From Sediminicola sp035798135 (GTDB lineage: Bacteria > Bacteroidota > Bacteroidia > Flavobacteriales > Flavobacteriaceae), in NCBI GenBank assembly GCA_035798135.1, contig JAPFBR010000001.1:248001-312000 (forward strand): a stretch of 64,000 bases of DNA, written 5' to 3'. The translations under genes were made by a program, and so were the position numbers. This document shows positions 17,274 through 26,526 of this stretch, one piece after another. The notes under the pieces are model-generated. The model saw only the letters and a list, made by a program, of their open reading frames with translations, had not been told where the DNA came from and did no database searches. How positions within the stretch are numbered: position 1 is the first letter of the stretch; every line of letters starts with the position of its first letter.

Positions 17274-18545
17274 ATGTTACAGCTACAAGCTATACGTGAA
17301 AATACGGCCGGAATTATTACCGCCCTTAAAAAAAGAAATATAGATGCGGCCCCGCTTATGGACAACATTATCCAATTGGATGAAAAGAGGCGAGCCATAC
17401 AAACAAAACTGGATAACACTTTGGCTGAGTCCAATAAACTCTCCAAAGAGATCGGTATGCTGTTTAAAAGTGGTAAAGCGCAAGAAGCCAATAGCCTAAA
17501 AGAACAGACTGCAACCCTAAAGGAGGACTCCAAACAATTAGCTGAGGATTTAACGACTACTGCAGAAGAACTTCAGACCTTATTGTACCAAATACCCAAT
17601 GTCCCCCATGATTCGGTTCCTGCCGGCAACTCGGAAGAGCACAACGAGGAAATATTCAAGGAAGGGGAAATACCCGTATTGACTTCGGAAGCATTACCAC
17701 ATTGGGAGCTAGCAAAAAAATACGATATCATAGATTTTGAGCTTGGAGTTAAAATCGCGGGCGCTGGATTTCCTGTTTACAAAGGAAAGGGAGCCAGACT
17801 ACAAAGGGCATTGATTGCCTACTTCTTGGACAAGAATACTGAGGCAGGGTACACGGAAATTCAGGTACCCCATTTGGTAAATGAGGCTTCTGGTTATGGA
17901 ACAGGCCAATTGCCCGACAAGGAAGGACAAATGTACCATGTGGGTGAAGACGATCTATATTTGATCCCAACGGCAGAGGTACCGGTGACCAATATATTTA
18001 GGGATGTCATTTTAAATGAAAGTGATTTTCCAATCCGATATACGGCATATACCCCTTGTTTTAGAAGGGAAGCCGGAAGTTATGGCGCCCATGTACGTGG
18101 TTTGAACCGCCTGCACCAATTTGATAAAGTGGAAATTGTAAGGGTAGAGCACCCTAGCAAATCCTATGAGGCTTTGGACGGGATGGTAGAACACGTAAAA
18201 AACATTTTGAGGGATCTGAAGCTGCCTTATAGGGTCTTGAGACTATGTGGAGGGGATTTAGGATTCACCGCAGCATTGACTTATGACTTTGAAGTATTTT
18301 CTACTGCCCAAGATCGATGGTTGGAAATCAGTTCCGTTTCCAATTTTGAGACCTATCAGGCAAACCGATTGAAATTGCGTTTTAAGGACGATGCAGGAAA
18401 AAGTCAGTTCGCACACACTCTTAACGGTAGCTCTTTGGCGCTTCCCAGGGTATTGGCAGGCATTTTGGAGAACTACCAGACCCCAGAAGGCATCATAATT
18501 CCTGAGGTACTGCGCCCTTATACCGGTTTTGAAAGGATAGATTAA
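17274..18545 (+). CDS. serS: seryl-tRNA synthetase
   Basis: SerRS charges tRNA-Ser (and tRNA-Sec where present). The 423-residue class II synthetase has an N-terminal tRNA-binding coiled coil (about residues 25-105, rich in Lys/Glu heptads). The catalytic core follows, with TAEVPVTN, motif 2 as PCFRREAGSYG, and motif 3 in the GSSLALPRVLAGILEN segment. Length is normal. The ATG at 17274 fits the family's N-terminus (MLQLQAIREN). A promoter element lies upstream and a strong hairpin terminator downstream, so it is probably a single-gene transcript. Confidence 0.97.
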   Translation: MLQLQAIRENTAGIITALKKRNIDAAPLMDNIIQLDEKRRAIQTKLDNTLAESNKLSKEIGMLFKSGKAQEANSLKEQTATLKEDSKQLAEDLTTTAEELQTLLYQIPNVPHDSVPAGNSEEHNEEIFKEGEIPVLTSEALPHWELAKKYDIIDFELGVKIAGAGFPVYKGKGARLQRALIAYFLDKNTEAGYTEIQVPHLVNEASGYGTGQLPDKEGQMYHVGEDDLYLIPTAEVPVTNIFRDVILNESDFPIRYTAYTPCFRREAGSYGAHVRGLNRLHQFDKVEIVRVEHPSKSYEALDGMVEHVKNILRDLKLPYRVLRLCGGDLGFTAALTYDFEVFSTAQDRWLEISSVSNFETYQANRLKLRFKDDAGKSQFAHTLNGSSLALPRVLAGILENYQTPEGIIIPEVLRPYTGFERID

Positions 18546-18558
18546 TAAAAGAGTACCA

Positions 18559-18596
18559 AAAACAAAAGCCCAGACGCTCGTCCGGGCTTTTGTTTT
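18559..18596 (+). terminator. intrinsic terminator of serS
   Basis: AAAACAAAAGCCC(A)GAC pairs with GTC(C)GGGCTTTTGTTTT around the loop GCTC, with only one internal mismatch. A-rich and T-rich flanks allow it to work in either direction. Confidence 0.85.
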
Positions 18597-18631
18597 AGAC
18601 GCCCTTAACACCTACTTTCCATATTCTATGG

Positions 18632-18639
18632 TATATTTG
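18632..18639 (+). promoter_or_regulatory. -7 promoter element TATATTTG for the TPR gene
   Basis: A perfect TAnnTTTG element lies 14 bp before the GTG start of the TPR protein, directly after the serS terminator. The predicted transcription start near 18646 leaves a leader of about 8 bases. Confidence 0.5.
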
Positions 18640-18653
18640 AATAAAAACCCAAA

Positions 18654-20438
18654 GTGCGACCGGTTCTACTCATAATTGCTTTTTTCTGCCTTCAGATCTC
18701 CCATTCCCAAGATGATTTCTTAGCGAAGCAATATTTCGACGATGGAAGTTTTGAAAAGGCATTGATCTTCTATCAAAAACTAGCAGAGAAAAATCCAAGA
18801 CGTCCAGATTTTTTGGAAGGGCTCGTTGCATGCTACCAGCAATTGGAACGCTATGACGAAGCGGAAAATTTCTTGATTAAAATCATCCAAAATGGCAACA
18901 CCTACCCAACGCTCCTCATTGAATTGGGTCACAATTATGATCTACAGGGTCTTTCAGAAAGAGCGTTGGAACAATATGAAACGGCCTTGGAACGGATTGA
19001 TGAAAACCCCAATTATGGTTATGTCATCGGATCAAAATTCCAACAATATGTATTATTGGATCATGCATTAAAGGCCTTTACAAAAGCCATGGCCTTAAAT
19101 CCAAAATTGGATTATAACTTTCAAATGGCAAGGATCTATGGGGAACAGGGCGATATTGAAAAAATGTATCAATCCTATTTAACCCTCATTAGCAATGGCA
19201 GCACCTCCAAAAGCAATATCCTGCGAAACATAGACGATTTTATATCATCTGATCCTACCAATGAAAACAACATTAAATTAAAACGGATACTCCTTCAGAA
19301 TGCCCAAAAAAATCCAGATATCCTTTGGAATGAGCTATTAAGTTGGCTTTTTGTACAACAAAAGCAATACAACAGTGCCTTTAACCAAGAAAAAGCGATC
19401 TACAAAAGAGACGCTGGGGGTACGTTGCAACGCCTAGTGAGCCTGGGCAAACTAGCCTTTGAAGACAACGCTACTGAGGATGCAAAGACCATATTTGAAT
19501 ACATCGTAAACAATGGGTATGAGGGTAGTATTAAATTAAACGCAGAGTTGAGCCTTATAGAGATAGACCTCTTGGATGCAGATGAAAAAAAATTAGAGGC
19601 CATCGATAAAAATTTCCAACAGATGATGGAATTCTATGGATATAATAGCCAATCCCTGCAATTGCAGATAGCCTATGCCAATTTCCTAACGTTTAAATTG
19701 GACCAACCCGATTCTGCTATTGTGATTCTCAAAAAGTCCTTGGAACTCCCGCTGAACAAATATGGCAGTTCCTATATTAAAATGGCCTTGGGGGATATTT
19801 TGGTATACAACCAAAAATTTAATGAGGCGTTAATCGGCTTTTCCCAAGTCCAGCAGGACCTTAAAAATGATGTCCTTGCCCAAGATGCGCGCTATAAGGT
19901 AGCACAGACTAGTTTTTACAAGGGCGATTTTGATTGGGCCCTGACCCAGTTAAAAGTTTTACGCAGTTCCACATCCCAGCTCATTGCCAACGACGCCATG
20001 CAACTCAGCCTCCTGATATCTGATAATTCCTTGGAAGATTCAACCCAAACAGCGCTAAAAAAATATGCGAAAGCAGATTTATTGGCCTATCAAAAAAAGA
20101 CCAAGGAAGCCATAGCTGTCTTGAACGACATCTTGGAAAACCACAAAGGCGAAAAAATTGAGGATGAAGCCCTTTTCAAACAAGGGGAATTACTGGAAAG
20201 CCTTAAGGATTATGAAGCTGCCAAATTCAACTACCAAAAAATCATCACCTTCTATAGTAACGGGATCTTAGCCGATGACGCCTATTTTGCCCTGGCCGAA
20301 TTGTACAAAAATATATTCCACGACCCGGAAAAGGCCAAGGAACATTACGAAAGGATCCTTTATGATTATCAGGACAGCTATTACTATCCCCAGGCACGAA
20401 AAAACTATAGAATTTTACGCGGGGATGCCATTAATTAA
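18654..20438 (+). CDS. secreted tetratricopeptide-repeat protein
   Basis: The 594-residue protein begins with a signal peptide (MRPVLLIIAFFCLQISHSQ) and consists almost wholly of TPR helices: FEKALIFYQKLAEKNPRRPD, YDEAENFLIKIIQNG and ALEQYETALERI in the first part, and YEAAKFNYQKIITFYSNG and AKEHYERILYDYQDSYY near the end. Such proteins act as periplasmic scaffolds; no enzymatic motif is present. The start is GTG at 18654, which gives a proper signal peptide; no ATG does. It is 17 bp upstream of the DUF4286 gene and starts a plus-strand run toward rsmA-mgtE. Function is unknown. Confidence 0.85.
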   Translation: MRPVLLIIAFFCLQISHSQDDFLAKQYFDDGSFEKALIFYQKLAEKNPRRPDFLEGLVACYQQLERYDEAENFLIKIIQNGNTYPTLLIELGHNYDLQGLSERALEQYETALERIDENPNYGYVIGSKFQQYVLLDHALKAFTKAMALNPKLDYNFQMARIYGEQGDIEKMYQSYLTLISNGSTSKSNILRNIDDFISSDPTNENNIKLKRILLQNAQKNPDILWNELLSWLFVQQKQYNSAFNQEKAIYKRDAGGTLQRLVSLGKLAFEDNATEDAKTIFEYIVNNGYEGSIKLNAELSLIEIDLLDADEKKLEAIDKNFQQMMEFYGYNSQSLQLQIAYANFLTFKLDQPDSAIVILKKSLELPLNKYGSSYIKMALGDILVYNQKFNEALIGFSQVQQDLKNDVLAQDARYKVAQTSFYKGDFDWALTQLKVLRSSTSQLIANDAMQLSLLISDNSLEDSTQTALKKYAKADLLAYQKKTKEAIAVLNDILENHKGEKIEDEALFKQGELLESLKDYEAAKFNYQKIITFYSNGILADDAYFALAELYKNIFHDPEKAKEHYERILYDYQDSYYYPQARKNYRILRGDAIN

Positions 20439-20455
20439 CTACTAAAAACAAAATC

Positions 20456-20767
20456 ATGTACATTTATAACGTTACGACCAATATTGAAGATTCCGCACAC
20501 GATCAATGGCTTTCCTGGATGCAAGAAACGCATATCCCGGAAATGTTGGCCACAGGGAAATTTTCCCAGGCAAAAATGTGTAGGGTCTTGGTAGAGGAGC
20601 AAATGGGAGGCTCCACTTATTCCGTTCAATACGCTACCGACAGTAAGGAAACATTGACAAAATATTACACCGAAGATGCACCTGAAATGCGCCAAAAAGC
20701 CCTGAAACTTTTTGCGGACAAAATGGTGGCCTTTAGGACTGAGCTTGAAATTATTGGTGATTTTTAA
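20456..20767 (+). CDS. DUF4286 family protein
   Basis: This 103-residue soluble protein (YIYNVTTNIEDSAHDQWLSWMQ... opening) matches DUF4286, a Bacteroidota family with a Dabb-like ferredoxin fold and no known role. It lies 17 bp after the TPR gene and 11 bp before the AIG2-like gene, an arrangement pointing to one operon that leads into rsmA and mgtE. It has no signal peptide, so it is cytoplasmic. Confidence 0.85.
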   Translation: MYIYNVTTNIEDSAHDQWLSWMQETHIPEMLATGKFSQAKMCRVLVEEQMGGSTYSVQYATDSKETLTKYYTEDAPEMRQKALKLFADKMVAFRTELEIIGDF

Positions 20768-20778
20768 TTTTACAATCC

Positions 20779-21096
20779 TTGAAAGATCCCATCCAACTTT
20801 TTTCGTACGGCACCCTTCAAAAACTGGACATTCAATTACGATTATTTGGAAGGAAATTATCCGGAAACCCAGATATCCTGAGTGGTTACCAATTGTCCAA
20901 CAAAAAAATCATGGGGAAATATAAGGTCATTCATCAAACCTGTGTCGAAGAAGACCGTTTGGAAGGCGTCCTATACGTCCTGGAAACTCAAGAACTATTG
21001 GATACGGACACCTATGAAGGGGAAGCCTACAAAAGAATATTGGTTACCTTAGCATCCGGCAAAAAAGCCTGGGTTTATGTGGAAAATGCCATTTAA
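20779..21096 (+). CDS. gamma-glutamylcyclotransferase/AIG2-like protein
   Basis: The 105-residue protein has the family's opening strand and phosphate-binding loop LFSYGTLQ and the later LEGVLYVLETQELLDTDTYEGEAYKR block, whose Glu is the usual catalytic acid region of the BtrG/AIG2 fold. Members act as gamma-glutamylcyclotransferases on small gamma-glutamyl amines or peptides. The start is TTG at 20779, since no ATG precedes the conserved FSYGTLQ. It lies 20 bp before rsmA. Substrate unknown. Confidence 0.8.
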   Translation: MKDPIQLFSYGTLQKLDIQLRLFGRKLSGNPDILSGYQLSNKKIMGKYKVIHQTCVEEDRLEGVLYVLETQELLDTDTYEGEAYKRILVTLASGKKAWVYVENAI

Positions 21097-21116
21097 CTAC
21101 GAATCAAAACAGTTCC

Positions 21117-21992
21117 ATGTCCAAAAAAAAAGGAAAAAAGTACAGTCCTAACTTTACCAACCATAAAAAGGGATCCCATCAGGACAGGGGTCCTGTCAAA
21201 GCAAAAAAACACTTAGGTCAGCACTTTCTAAAAGATGAAAAAATAGCCGAAGATATTGCGAATACCCTTTCCTTTGAAGGCTATACAAATGTGATTGAAA
21301 TTGGTCCGGGCACAGGGATACTTACCAAGTATTTATTGGAAAAAGACATTGATCTGGTGGCCATGGACCTGGATGAAGAATCCATCATCTACCTCAATCA
21401 TAGTTTTCCCTTGGAACAGAACAAGGTGATGCAACGCGAACGCAGTTTTAAGGTTTTGGAGGCGGATTTCTTAAAGTACGACCTCACCTCTATTTTTGGG
21501 GAAGAGCAATTCGCCATCACCGGCAATTTTCCCTATAATATTTCCACCCAGATTGTCTTTAAAATGTTGGAAATAAAGGAACAGATCCCCGAATTCTCGG
21601 GAATGTTCCAGAAAGAGGTGGCACAGCGCATCTGTGAAAAAGAAGGAAGCAAGGCCTATGGCATCCTATCGGTCCTGGCACAGGCTTATTACGACGCAGA
21701 ATATTTGTTTACGGTACAGCCCGAAGTATTCGATCCCCCACCAAAGGTGCAATCGGGCGTACTTAGGCTCACCCGAAAAAAGGACCTGACCATGGATTGC
21801 GATGAAAAGCTTTTTTACAAAGTAGTAAAAACTGCATTTAACCAGCGCAGGAAGACCCTGCGCAACAGTTTAAAAACCTTTGAGCTGTCAGATATTCTAA
21901 AAGAAGATGTTATATTTGACAAAAGACCGGAACAGTTGGCTGTGACCGATTTTATTGCGTTGACAAAGAAGATAGAGCATGATACCATTTAA
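21117..21992 (+). CDS. rsmA: 16S rRNA (adenine1518/1519-N6)-dimethyltransferase
   Basis: RsmA (KsgA) dimethylates two adjacent adenines in the 3' helix of 16S rRNA late in 30S assembly; loss gives kasugamycin resistance. The 291-residue protein has a lysine-rich extension of about 28 residues before the conserved KAKKHLGQHFLKD. The SAM-binding IEIGPGTGILT and the catalytic NFPYNIST (NxPY-type) motif follow. Its last 14 bases overlap the mgtE start, so the two are translationally coupled; rsmA-mgtE is a recurrent pair in Bacteroidota. Confidence 0.95.
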   Translation: MSKKKGKKYSPNFTNHKKGSHQDRGPVKAKKHLGQHFLKDEKIAEDIANTLSFEGYTNVIEIGPGTGILTKYLLEKDIDLVAMDLDEESIIYLNHSFPLEQNKVMQRERSFKVLEADFLKYDLTSIFGEEQFAITGNFPYNISTQIVFKMLEIKEQIPEFSGMFQKEVAQRICEKEGSKAYGILSVLAQAYYDAEYLFTVQPEVFDPPPKVQSGVLRLTRKKDLTMDCDEKLFYKVVKTAFNQRRKTLRNSLKTFELSDILKEDVIFDKRPEQLAVTDFIALTKKIEHDTI

Positions 21993-23334
21993 GCTAACCG
22001 ACGACCTTATAGCTGAAATTGAACAGCTGATCAAAGACCAAAAGGATTCTGAACTTTCATCCCTTTTGGAAGAAATCCATTACGCGGATATTGCTGAGAT
22101 CATCAACGAACTTAACGATGATGAGGCCACCTACCTTATAAAATTACTGGACAGCGATAAGACCTCCGATATTCTTACAGAATTGGATGAGGACATCCGA
22201 GAGGCAATTTTGGGGAATCTATCCGCCAAGGAAATTGCCGAAGAACTGGATGAATTGGATACCGATGATGCCGCCGATATCGTTGGAGAACTACCCAAAG
22301 AAATGGTCCAAAAGGTCATTTCACAATTAGAGAACAAGGAACATGCAAAGGATATTGTAGACCTCTTACGCTACGATGAGAATTCTGCCGGTGGACTTAT
22401 GGCAAAAGAATTGGTCAAAGTAAACGAAAATTGGAACGTCCTTACCTGTGTCAAGGAAATGCGTGCACAGGCAGAAAACGTGACCCGAGTCCACTCCATT
22501 TACGTGGTGGACGATGAGGAAAAACTAAAAGGCAGGCTGTCCCTCAAGGATTTGTTGACCACCTCTACCAAAACACATATCAAGGATATCTACATCCCCA
22601 AGGTAGATTATGTAAACGTTAATGAAAAACCGGAAGAGGTTGCCAAGATTATGTCCAAATATGATTTGGAGGCCATTCCAGTTGTAGACGAAATAGGCCG
22701 TCTGGTGGGAAGGATCACCATTGACGATATTGTAGATGTTATTAAGGAAGAGGCCGAAAAAGATTACCAAATGGCGGCAGGTATCTCCCAGGATGTTGAG
22801 GCAGATGATAGCATCTGGGAACTCACCAAGGCCCGCTTGCCCTGGTTGTTCATAGGCATGATGGGCGGTATTGGAGCGGCTAGCATCATCAATGTATTTC
22901 AGGGCGCGTTCGTAACATACCCAATTTTATTGGCTTTTATCCCCTTAATGCAGGCCACTGCAGGAAATGTTGGGGTACAATCCTCGGCCATTGTAGTACA
23001 GGGCCTTGCCAACGATTCCATTAAAGGGGAAATCTGGGGGCGACTTTTAAAAGAATTGATCTTGGGCCTTGTCAACGGCTTGGCGCTTGCATTTATATTT
23101 TTATTGATCAGTCATTTTGGGTTCCACACCTCCTATTTGGTATCCATAACAGTGGGTATTGCGCTGGTCACGGTCATCGTAAATGCGGCCCTGATCGGGA
23201 CATTTATCCCTATATTTTTAAACAAAAGAGGGATAGACCCCGCAATTGCAACGGGCCCATTTATCACCACTAGCAATGACGTTTTGGGAATACTCATATA
23301 TTTTTCCATCGCCAAAGTACTTTTAAATTTTTAG
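21979..23334 (+). CDS. mgtE: magnesium transporter MgtE
   Basis: MgtE is a Mg2+-gated Mg2+ channel in the inner membrane. The 451-residue protein has an N-terminal superhelical domain (repeats such as IAEIINELNDDEATYLIKLLD) and two CBS domains (about residues 135-255). Five membrane helices follow, with the pore segments AFIPLMQATAGNVGVQSSAIVV and ATGPFITTSNDVLGILIYF. The start overlaps rsmA by 14 bp. Cytosolic Mg2+ binding to the N and CBS domains closes the pore in characterised homologues, so regulation is probably at protein level. Confidence 0.95.
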   Translation: MIPFKLTDDLIAEIEQLIKDQKDSELSSLLEEIHYADIAEIINELNDDEATYLIKLLDSDKTSDILTELDEDIREAILGNLSAKEIAEELDELDTDDAADIVGELPKEMVQKVISQLENKEHAKDIVDLLRYDENSAGGLMAKELVKVNENWNVLTCVKEMRAQAENVTRVHSIYVVDDEEKLKGRLSLKDLLTTSTKTHIKDIYIPKVDYVNVNEKPEEVAKIMSKYDLEAIPVVDEIGRLVGRITIDDIVDVIKEEAEKDYQMAAGISQDVEADDSIWELTKARLPWLFIGMMGGIGAASIINVFQGAFVTYPILLAFIPLMQATAGNVGVQSSAIVVQGLANDSIKGEIWGRLLKELILGLVNGLALAFIFLLISHFGFHTSYLVSITVGIALVTVIVNAALIGTFIPIFLNKRGIDPAIATGPFITTSNDVLGILIYFSIAKVLLNF

Positions 23335-23436
23335 GACACTACCCCAACGAGGTTGGTGTCGGTCTTTGCACGCTACACGGTAGCTTGCTTCAATCCCTAG
23401 TGCAGTACGTAGCAAATAACAATTTACAGAGCAAGA

Positions 23437-23802
23437 ATGAAACCTATCAATCTATTAAAAAAACACGCTGAATTCACCAAACAATGGCATCCCCACCAGA
23501 TTGCTGTGGTAGACGATATGCAAGTGCTTTTGGCCAAGTTACAGGGCGAATTTGTTTGGCATGCCCATGAAAACGAAGACGAACTTTTCCAGGTACTTAA
23601 AGGCACCTTGTACATGCAGTTCAGGGATAGGACAGAAGTGATCAGGGAAGGGGAAATCATTGTGGTGCCAAAAGGGGTGGAACACAACCCCATGACCATG
23701 GACAATGAAGAAGTCCAAGTGCTCCTTTTCGAAAAATCCTCTACTGCACATACCGGCAATGTAATACACGAAAAAACACAAACCGATTATCCCAAGATAT
23801 AA
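23437..23802 (+). CDS. cupin domain protein
   Basis: This 121-residue protein is a single small cupin. The first motif is WHAHENEDELFQVLKG (two His and a Glu as metal ligands) and the second is VVPKGVEHNPM (third His). It probably binds a divalent metal; related proteins include small isomerases and dioxygenases, none assigned here. It lies 8 bp upstream of the SerA-like dehydrogenase, indicating shared transcription. About 100 bp separate it from mgtE. Confidence 0.85.
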   Translation: MKPINLLKKHAEFTKQWHPHQIAVVDDMQVLLAKLQGEFVWHAHENEDELFQVLKGTLYMQFRDRTEVIREGEIIVVPKGVEHNPMTMDNEEVQVLLFEKSSTAHTGNVIHEKTQTDYPKI

Positions 23803-23810
23803 TACCGATT

Positions 23811-24746
23811 ATGAAAGTTCTCCATTTAGACAGCAACCACGATATTCTGGCCAAAGGCCTTGAAGAATTAGGGTACACAAACGATACTGACTATAGCTCC
23901 AGCAAAGAAGAAGTAGAAAAGAAGATCAGTGCCTATGATGGCATTATTATCCGAAGCAGGGTTACCATTGACCAAGCTTTTTTGGACAAGGCTACCAATC
24001 TTAAGTTTATAGGTCGTGTTGGTGCAGGCCTGGAAAATATAGATGTGGAATATGCCAAACACAAGGGCGTTTATCTTGCCGCCGCCCCCGAAGGAAATAG
24101 GAATGCTGTTGGGGAACATACCCTGGGAATGCTTTTGGCACTCTTCAATAAATTGAACAAAGCAGACAAGGAGGTCCGCAAGGGCATTTGGGATCGGGAA
24201 GGTAATCGTGGCTTGGAATTGGATGGAAAAACTGTTGGCATCGTTGGCTATGGAAATATGGGAAAGGCTTTTGCCAAAAAATTGGCTGGCTTTGATGTGG
24301 AGATCATCTGCTACGATATTTTAGGAGGCGTAGGTGATAAAAATGCACGACAGGTCGGTATCATGGAACTACGACAACGGGCTGATGTAATCAGCCTGCA
24401 CACCCCACAAACACCTTTGACCGTAGGCATGATCAACGCCGAATTTATCAATGGATTCTATAAATCATTTTGGTTTTTAAATACCGCTAGAGGAAAAAGC
24501 GTGGTGACCCAAGATTTGGTCACTGCTCTTGAATCCGGGAAAATTCTTGGGGCAGGTCTTGATGTCCTAGAATACGAGAAATCTTCTTTTGAACAACTCT
24601 TTACCAAGGAAATGCCAGCTGCATTCGAATACCTCATAAAGGCCGAAAATGTGTTACTCAGCCCCCATGTTGCAGGCTGGACCGTGGAAAGCAAGGAAAA
24701 ACTGGCACAAACCATTGTAGATAAGATAAAAAAACAATTTAGCTAG
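23811..24746 (+). CDS. D-2-hydroxyacid dehydrogenase, phosphoglycerate dehydrogenase-like
   Basis: The 311-residue NAD-dependent enzyme has the Rossmann motif VGIVGYGNMGKAF (GxGxxG type), the catalytic Arg region FLNTARGKSVV, and the His/Glu region LSPHVAGWTVES. It resembles short, ACT-less SerA proteins acting on 3-phosphoglycerate or a related D-2-hydroxyacid. No serB or serC is nearby, so a role in serine synthesis is possible but unproven. It follows the cupin gene by 8 bp. Confidence 0.85.
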   Translation: MKVLHLDSNHDILAKGLEELGYTNDTDYSSSKEEVEKKISAYDGIIIRSRVTIDQAFLDKATNLKFIGRVGAGLENIDVEYAKHKGVYLAAAPEGNRNAVGEHTLGMLLALFNKLNKADKEVRKGIWDREGNRGLELDGKTVGIVGYGNMGKAFAKKLAGFDVEIICYDILGGVGDKNARQVGIMELRQRADVISLHTPQTPLTVGMINAEFINGFYKSFWFLNTARGKSVVTQDLVTALESGKILGAGLDVLEYEKSSFEQLFTKEMPAAFEYLIKAENVLLSPHVAGWTVESKEKLAQTIVDKIKKQFS

Positions 24747-24754
24747 ACCTTTAC

Positions 24755-24782
24755 TTGGTTCGGAAAATTTCCTTTAATTTTA
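24755..24782 (+). promoter_or_regulatory. promoter TTG-N17-TAATTTTA for the DUF2911 gene
   Basis: TTG at 24755-24757 and TAATTTTA at 24775-24782 (7 of 8 to TAnnTTTG) are spaced by 17 bp, within the Bacteroidota range of 17-23. Transcription would start near 24790, about 18 bp before the DUF2911 ATG. Confidence 0.5.
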
Positions 24783-24807
24783 ATACGAAAGAACCAAAAC
24801 CAAGGAA

Positions 24808-25683
24808 ATGAAACTACAATTCAGCAACTTCAACCAACTAAAAAGTGTTGGGCTTTTAGTCCTAATCAGCTTTTGGCATCTCGGTACCACGGCACAGATT
24901 GCAATGCCGGCGCCTAGTCCAACCTTTGAAATAAAAGGGCCCGTTGGCTTTTCTGAGGTCAAGGTCGTTTATTCAAGACCCAGTGCAAAGGGAAGACAGG
25001 TGGCAGGAAACCTCATCCCCTATGATGAAGTATGGCGCACGGGTGCCAATGCTTCTACCAAAATAAGTTTCAGTGAGGCTGTAAAACTCAATGGCAATCC
25101 CGTACCCTCAGGAGAATACGCCCTTTACACCATATTTACGGAAGAAATGGCCACCATAATACTAAGCAAAAACCTCAGTTGGTGGGGAGCCTTGGGTTAC
25201 GATCCAAAGGAAGATCAAATAAGATTTCAAGTCCCCGTAAAGCACCCCAGTAGCCATTACGAAACCTTTACGATAAGTTTTTCCGATTTCACCACCAATT
25301 CGGCGAATCTCAATCTGAAATGGGAACACACCAAAGCGATGTTTTCCATAGAATCCGATGTGGATGGCAAGGTCATGAAAGATATCAAATCCCAATTAAT
25401 AGACGGCACCCCAGAAAATCCTGTAAGCTATTTTTATGGTGCCTCTTATTATTACGATACAGACCGTGATCCAAAACTGGCCCTACAATGGATAGACAAG
25501 GCCATTGAAGAAAGCGGAGAGGAACAGTATTGGGTATTCCATGTAAAGGCCAAAATTTTGGCTAAGATGGGCGATGGGCAAGGGGCCATTGAAACGGCCA
25601 AGAAATCCATGGCATTGGCGCGAATTGGAGAAAACATGGACTACGTAAGGCTAAATGAAAAACTGATTCAATCCCTTCAGTAG
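24808..25683 (+). CDS. secreted DUF2911 domain protein with TPR-like tail
   Basis: The 291-residue protein has an N-terminal signal peptide (hydrophobic 13-30, cleavage after TTAQ) and a DUF2911 domain, recognised by VKVVYSRPSAKGRQV, PYDEVWRTGANASTKISFSEAV and GEYALYTIF. The last about 70 residues form TPR-like helices (ALQWIDKAIEESGEEQYW, QGAIETAKKSMALA). DUF2911 is common in marine Bacteroidota and has no known function. A promoter lies just upstream; the next gene starts 25 bp downstream. Confidence 0.85.
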   Translation: MKLQFSNFNQLKSVGLLVLISFWHLGTTAQIAMPAPSPTFEIKGPVGFSEVKVVYSRPSAKGRQVAGNLIPYDEVWRTGANASTKISFSEAVKLNGNPVPSGEYALYTIFTEEMATIILSKNLSWWGALGYDPKEDQIRFQVPVKHPSSHYETFTISFSDFTTNSANLNLKWEHTKAMFSIESDVDGKVMKDIKSQLIDGTPENPVSYFYGASYYYDTDRDPKLALQWIDKAIEESGEEQYWVFHVKAKILAKMGDGQGAIETAKKSMALARIGENMDYVRLNEKLIQSLQ

Positions 25684-25708
25684 CATAATATCAATTGTAA
25701 TGTAATAT

Positions 25709-26077
25709 ATGGACTTACATGAAATACAACAAAAACTGCACCAGCTCTTAAAAGCACATATGCCTCCTCTTCGGTTGCGGAAGGAATCCCATGAATTATT
25801 TGAGGTATGTGGCACCAAACCAGCCTTACAAGGAAAACAACAAGTGGATGGCTTCTACTTTGCCAGTGTAGTTCCCAAACCAAAAGATATACGTTTCTAT
25901 TTTTTTCCTATATACACCCATCCCGACTTGTTTAGAGCGCTTTCGCCGGCAATGAAAAAATGTCTCAAGGGAAAAAGTTGCTTTCACTTCAAGGGTTTTG
26001 AAGAACCTTTGGAAAGAGAATTGAAGAAGATGGTTTCTCTGGGAGTGCAATTATATAAAAAAGACGATCTAATCTAA
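25709..26077 (+). CDS. DUF1801-like (YdhG-type) protein
   Basis: The 122-residue cytoplasmic protein resembles the DUF1801/YdhG fold: FYFASVVPKPKDIRFYFFPIYTHP is the strand block and LKGKSCFHFKGFEEPLERELKKMVSLGVQLYKK the usual C-terminal end. Family members are small iron-chaperone-like (frataxin-related) proteins of uncertain role. It lies between DUF2911 and the VOC protein (4-bp gap), probably in one transcript. Confidence 0.65.
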   Translation: MDLHEIQQKLHQLLKAHMPPLRLRKESHELFEVCGTKPALQGKQQVDGFYFASVVPKPKDIRFYFFPIYTHPDLFRALSPAMKKCLKGKSCFHFKGFEEPLERELKKMVSLGVQLYKKDDLI

Positions 26078-26081
26078 ATTA

Positions 26082-26474
26082 ATGTATATGAAAAAAAGAG
26101 TAACAGGCCTTGGAGGCTTTTTCTTTAAATCCAAAGATCCCGATAGCATCAAGAAATGGTACAACACACATTTGGGCCTCAATACGGACCAATACGGATG
26201 TACTTTTTGGTGGAAGGATAAAGAAGGGAACGATTGTTCTACCCAATGGAGTCCCATGAGCGAGGATACCAACTATTACGAGCCAAGTCAAAAGCAGTTT
26301 ATGATGAATTTTAGGGTAGAGAATTTAGTGGAATTATTAAAGGTGCTCAAAAAGGAAGGGGTTACCATTGTAGGCGAGATTGAAGAATTTGAGTACGGTA
26401 AATTCGGGTGGATCCTGGATCCGGAAGGCAACAAATTGGAGCTATGGGAACCCATTGATAAAGCATTTCTTTGA
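26082..26474 (+). CDS. VOC (glyoxalase/bleomycin resistance-like) family protein
   Basis: The 130-residue protein shows one VOC half-pair: GGFFFKSKDPDSIKKWYNTHLGL at the start and IVGEIEEFEYGKFGWILDPEGNKLELWEP at the end, the Glu of ELWEP being the usual metal ligand. It would dimerise to build the active site. Homologues are often annotated as glyoxalase-like, but substrates are unknown. A second ATG lies 6 bp downstream of the chosen one. It follows the DUF1801-like gene by 4 bp. Confidence 0.8.
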   Translation: MYMKKRVTGLGGFFFKSKDPDSIKKWYNTHLGLNTDQYGCTFWWKDKEGNDCSTQWSPMSEDTNYYEPSQKQFMMNFRVENLVELLKVLKKEGVTIVGEIEEFEYGKFGWILDPEGNKLELWEPIDKAFL

Positions 26475-26526
26475 TAATGAAATAATTACTACATTTAGTA
26501 GACAAAAAAACCAACACTAAGTAACC

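Noticed and set aside
23340..23430. Possible structured element between mgtE and the cupin gene
   Set aside because: Only short stems with bulges; no conserved riboswitch or terminator pattern.
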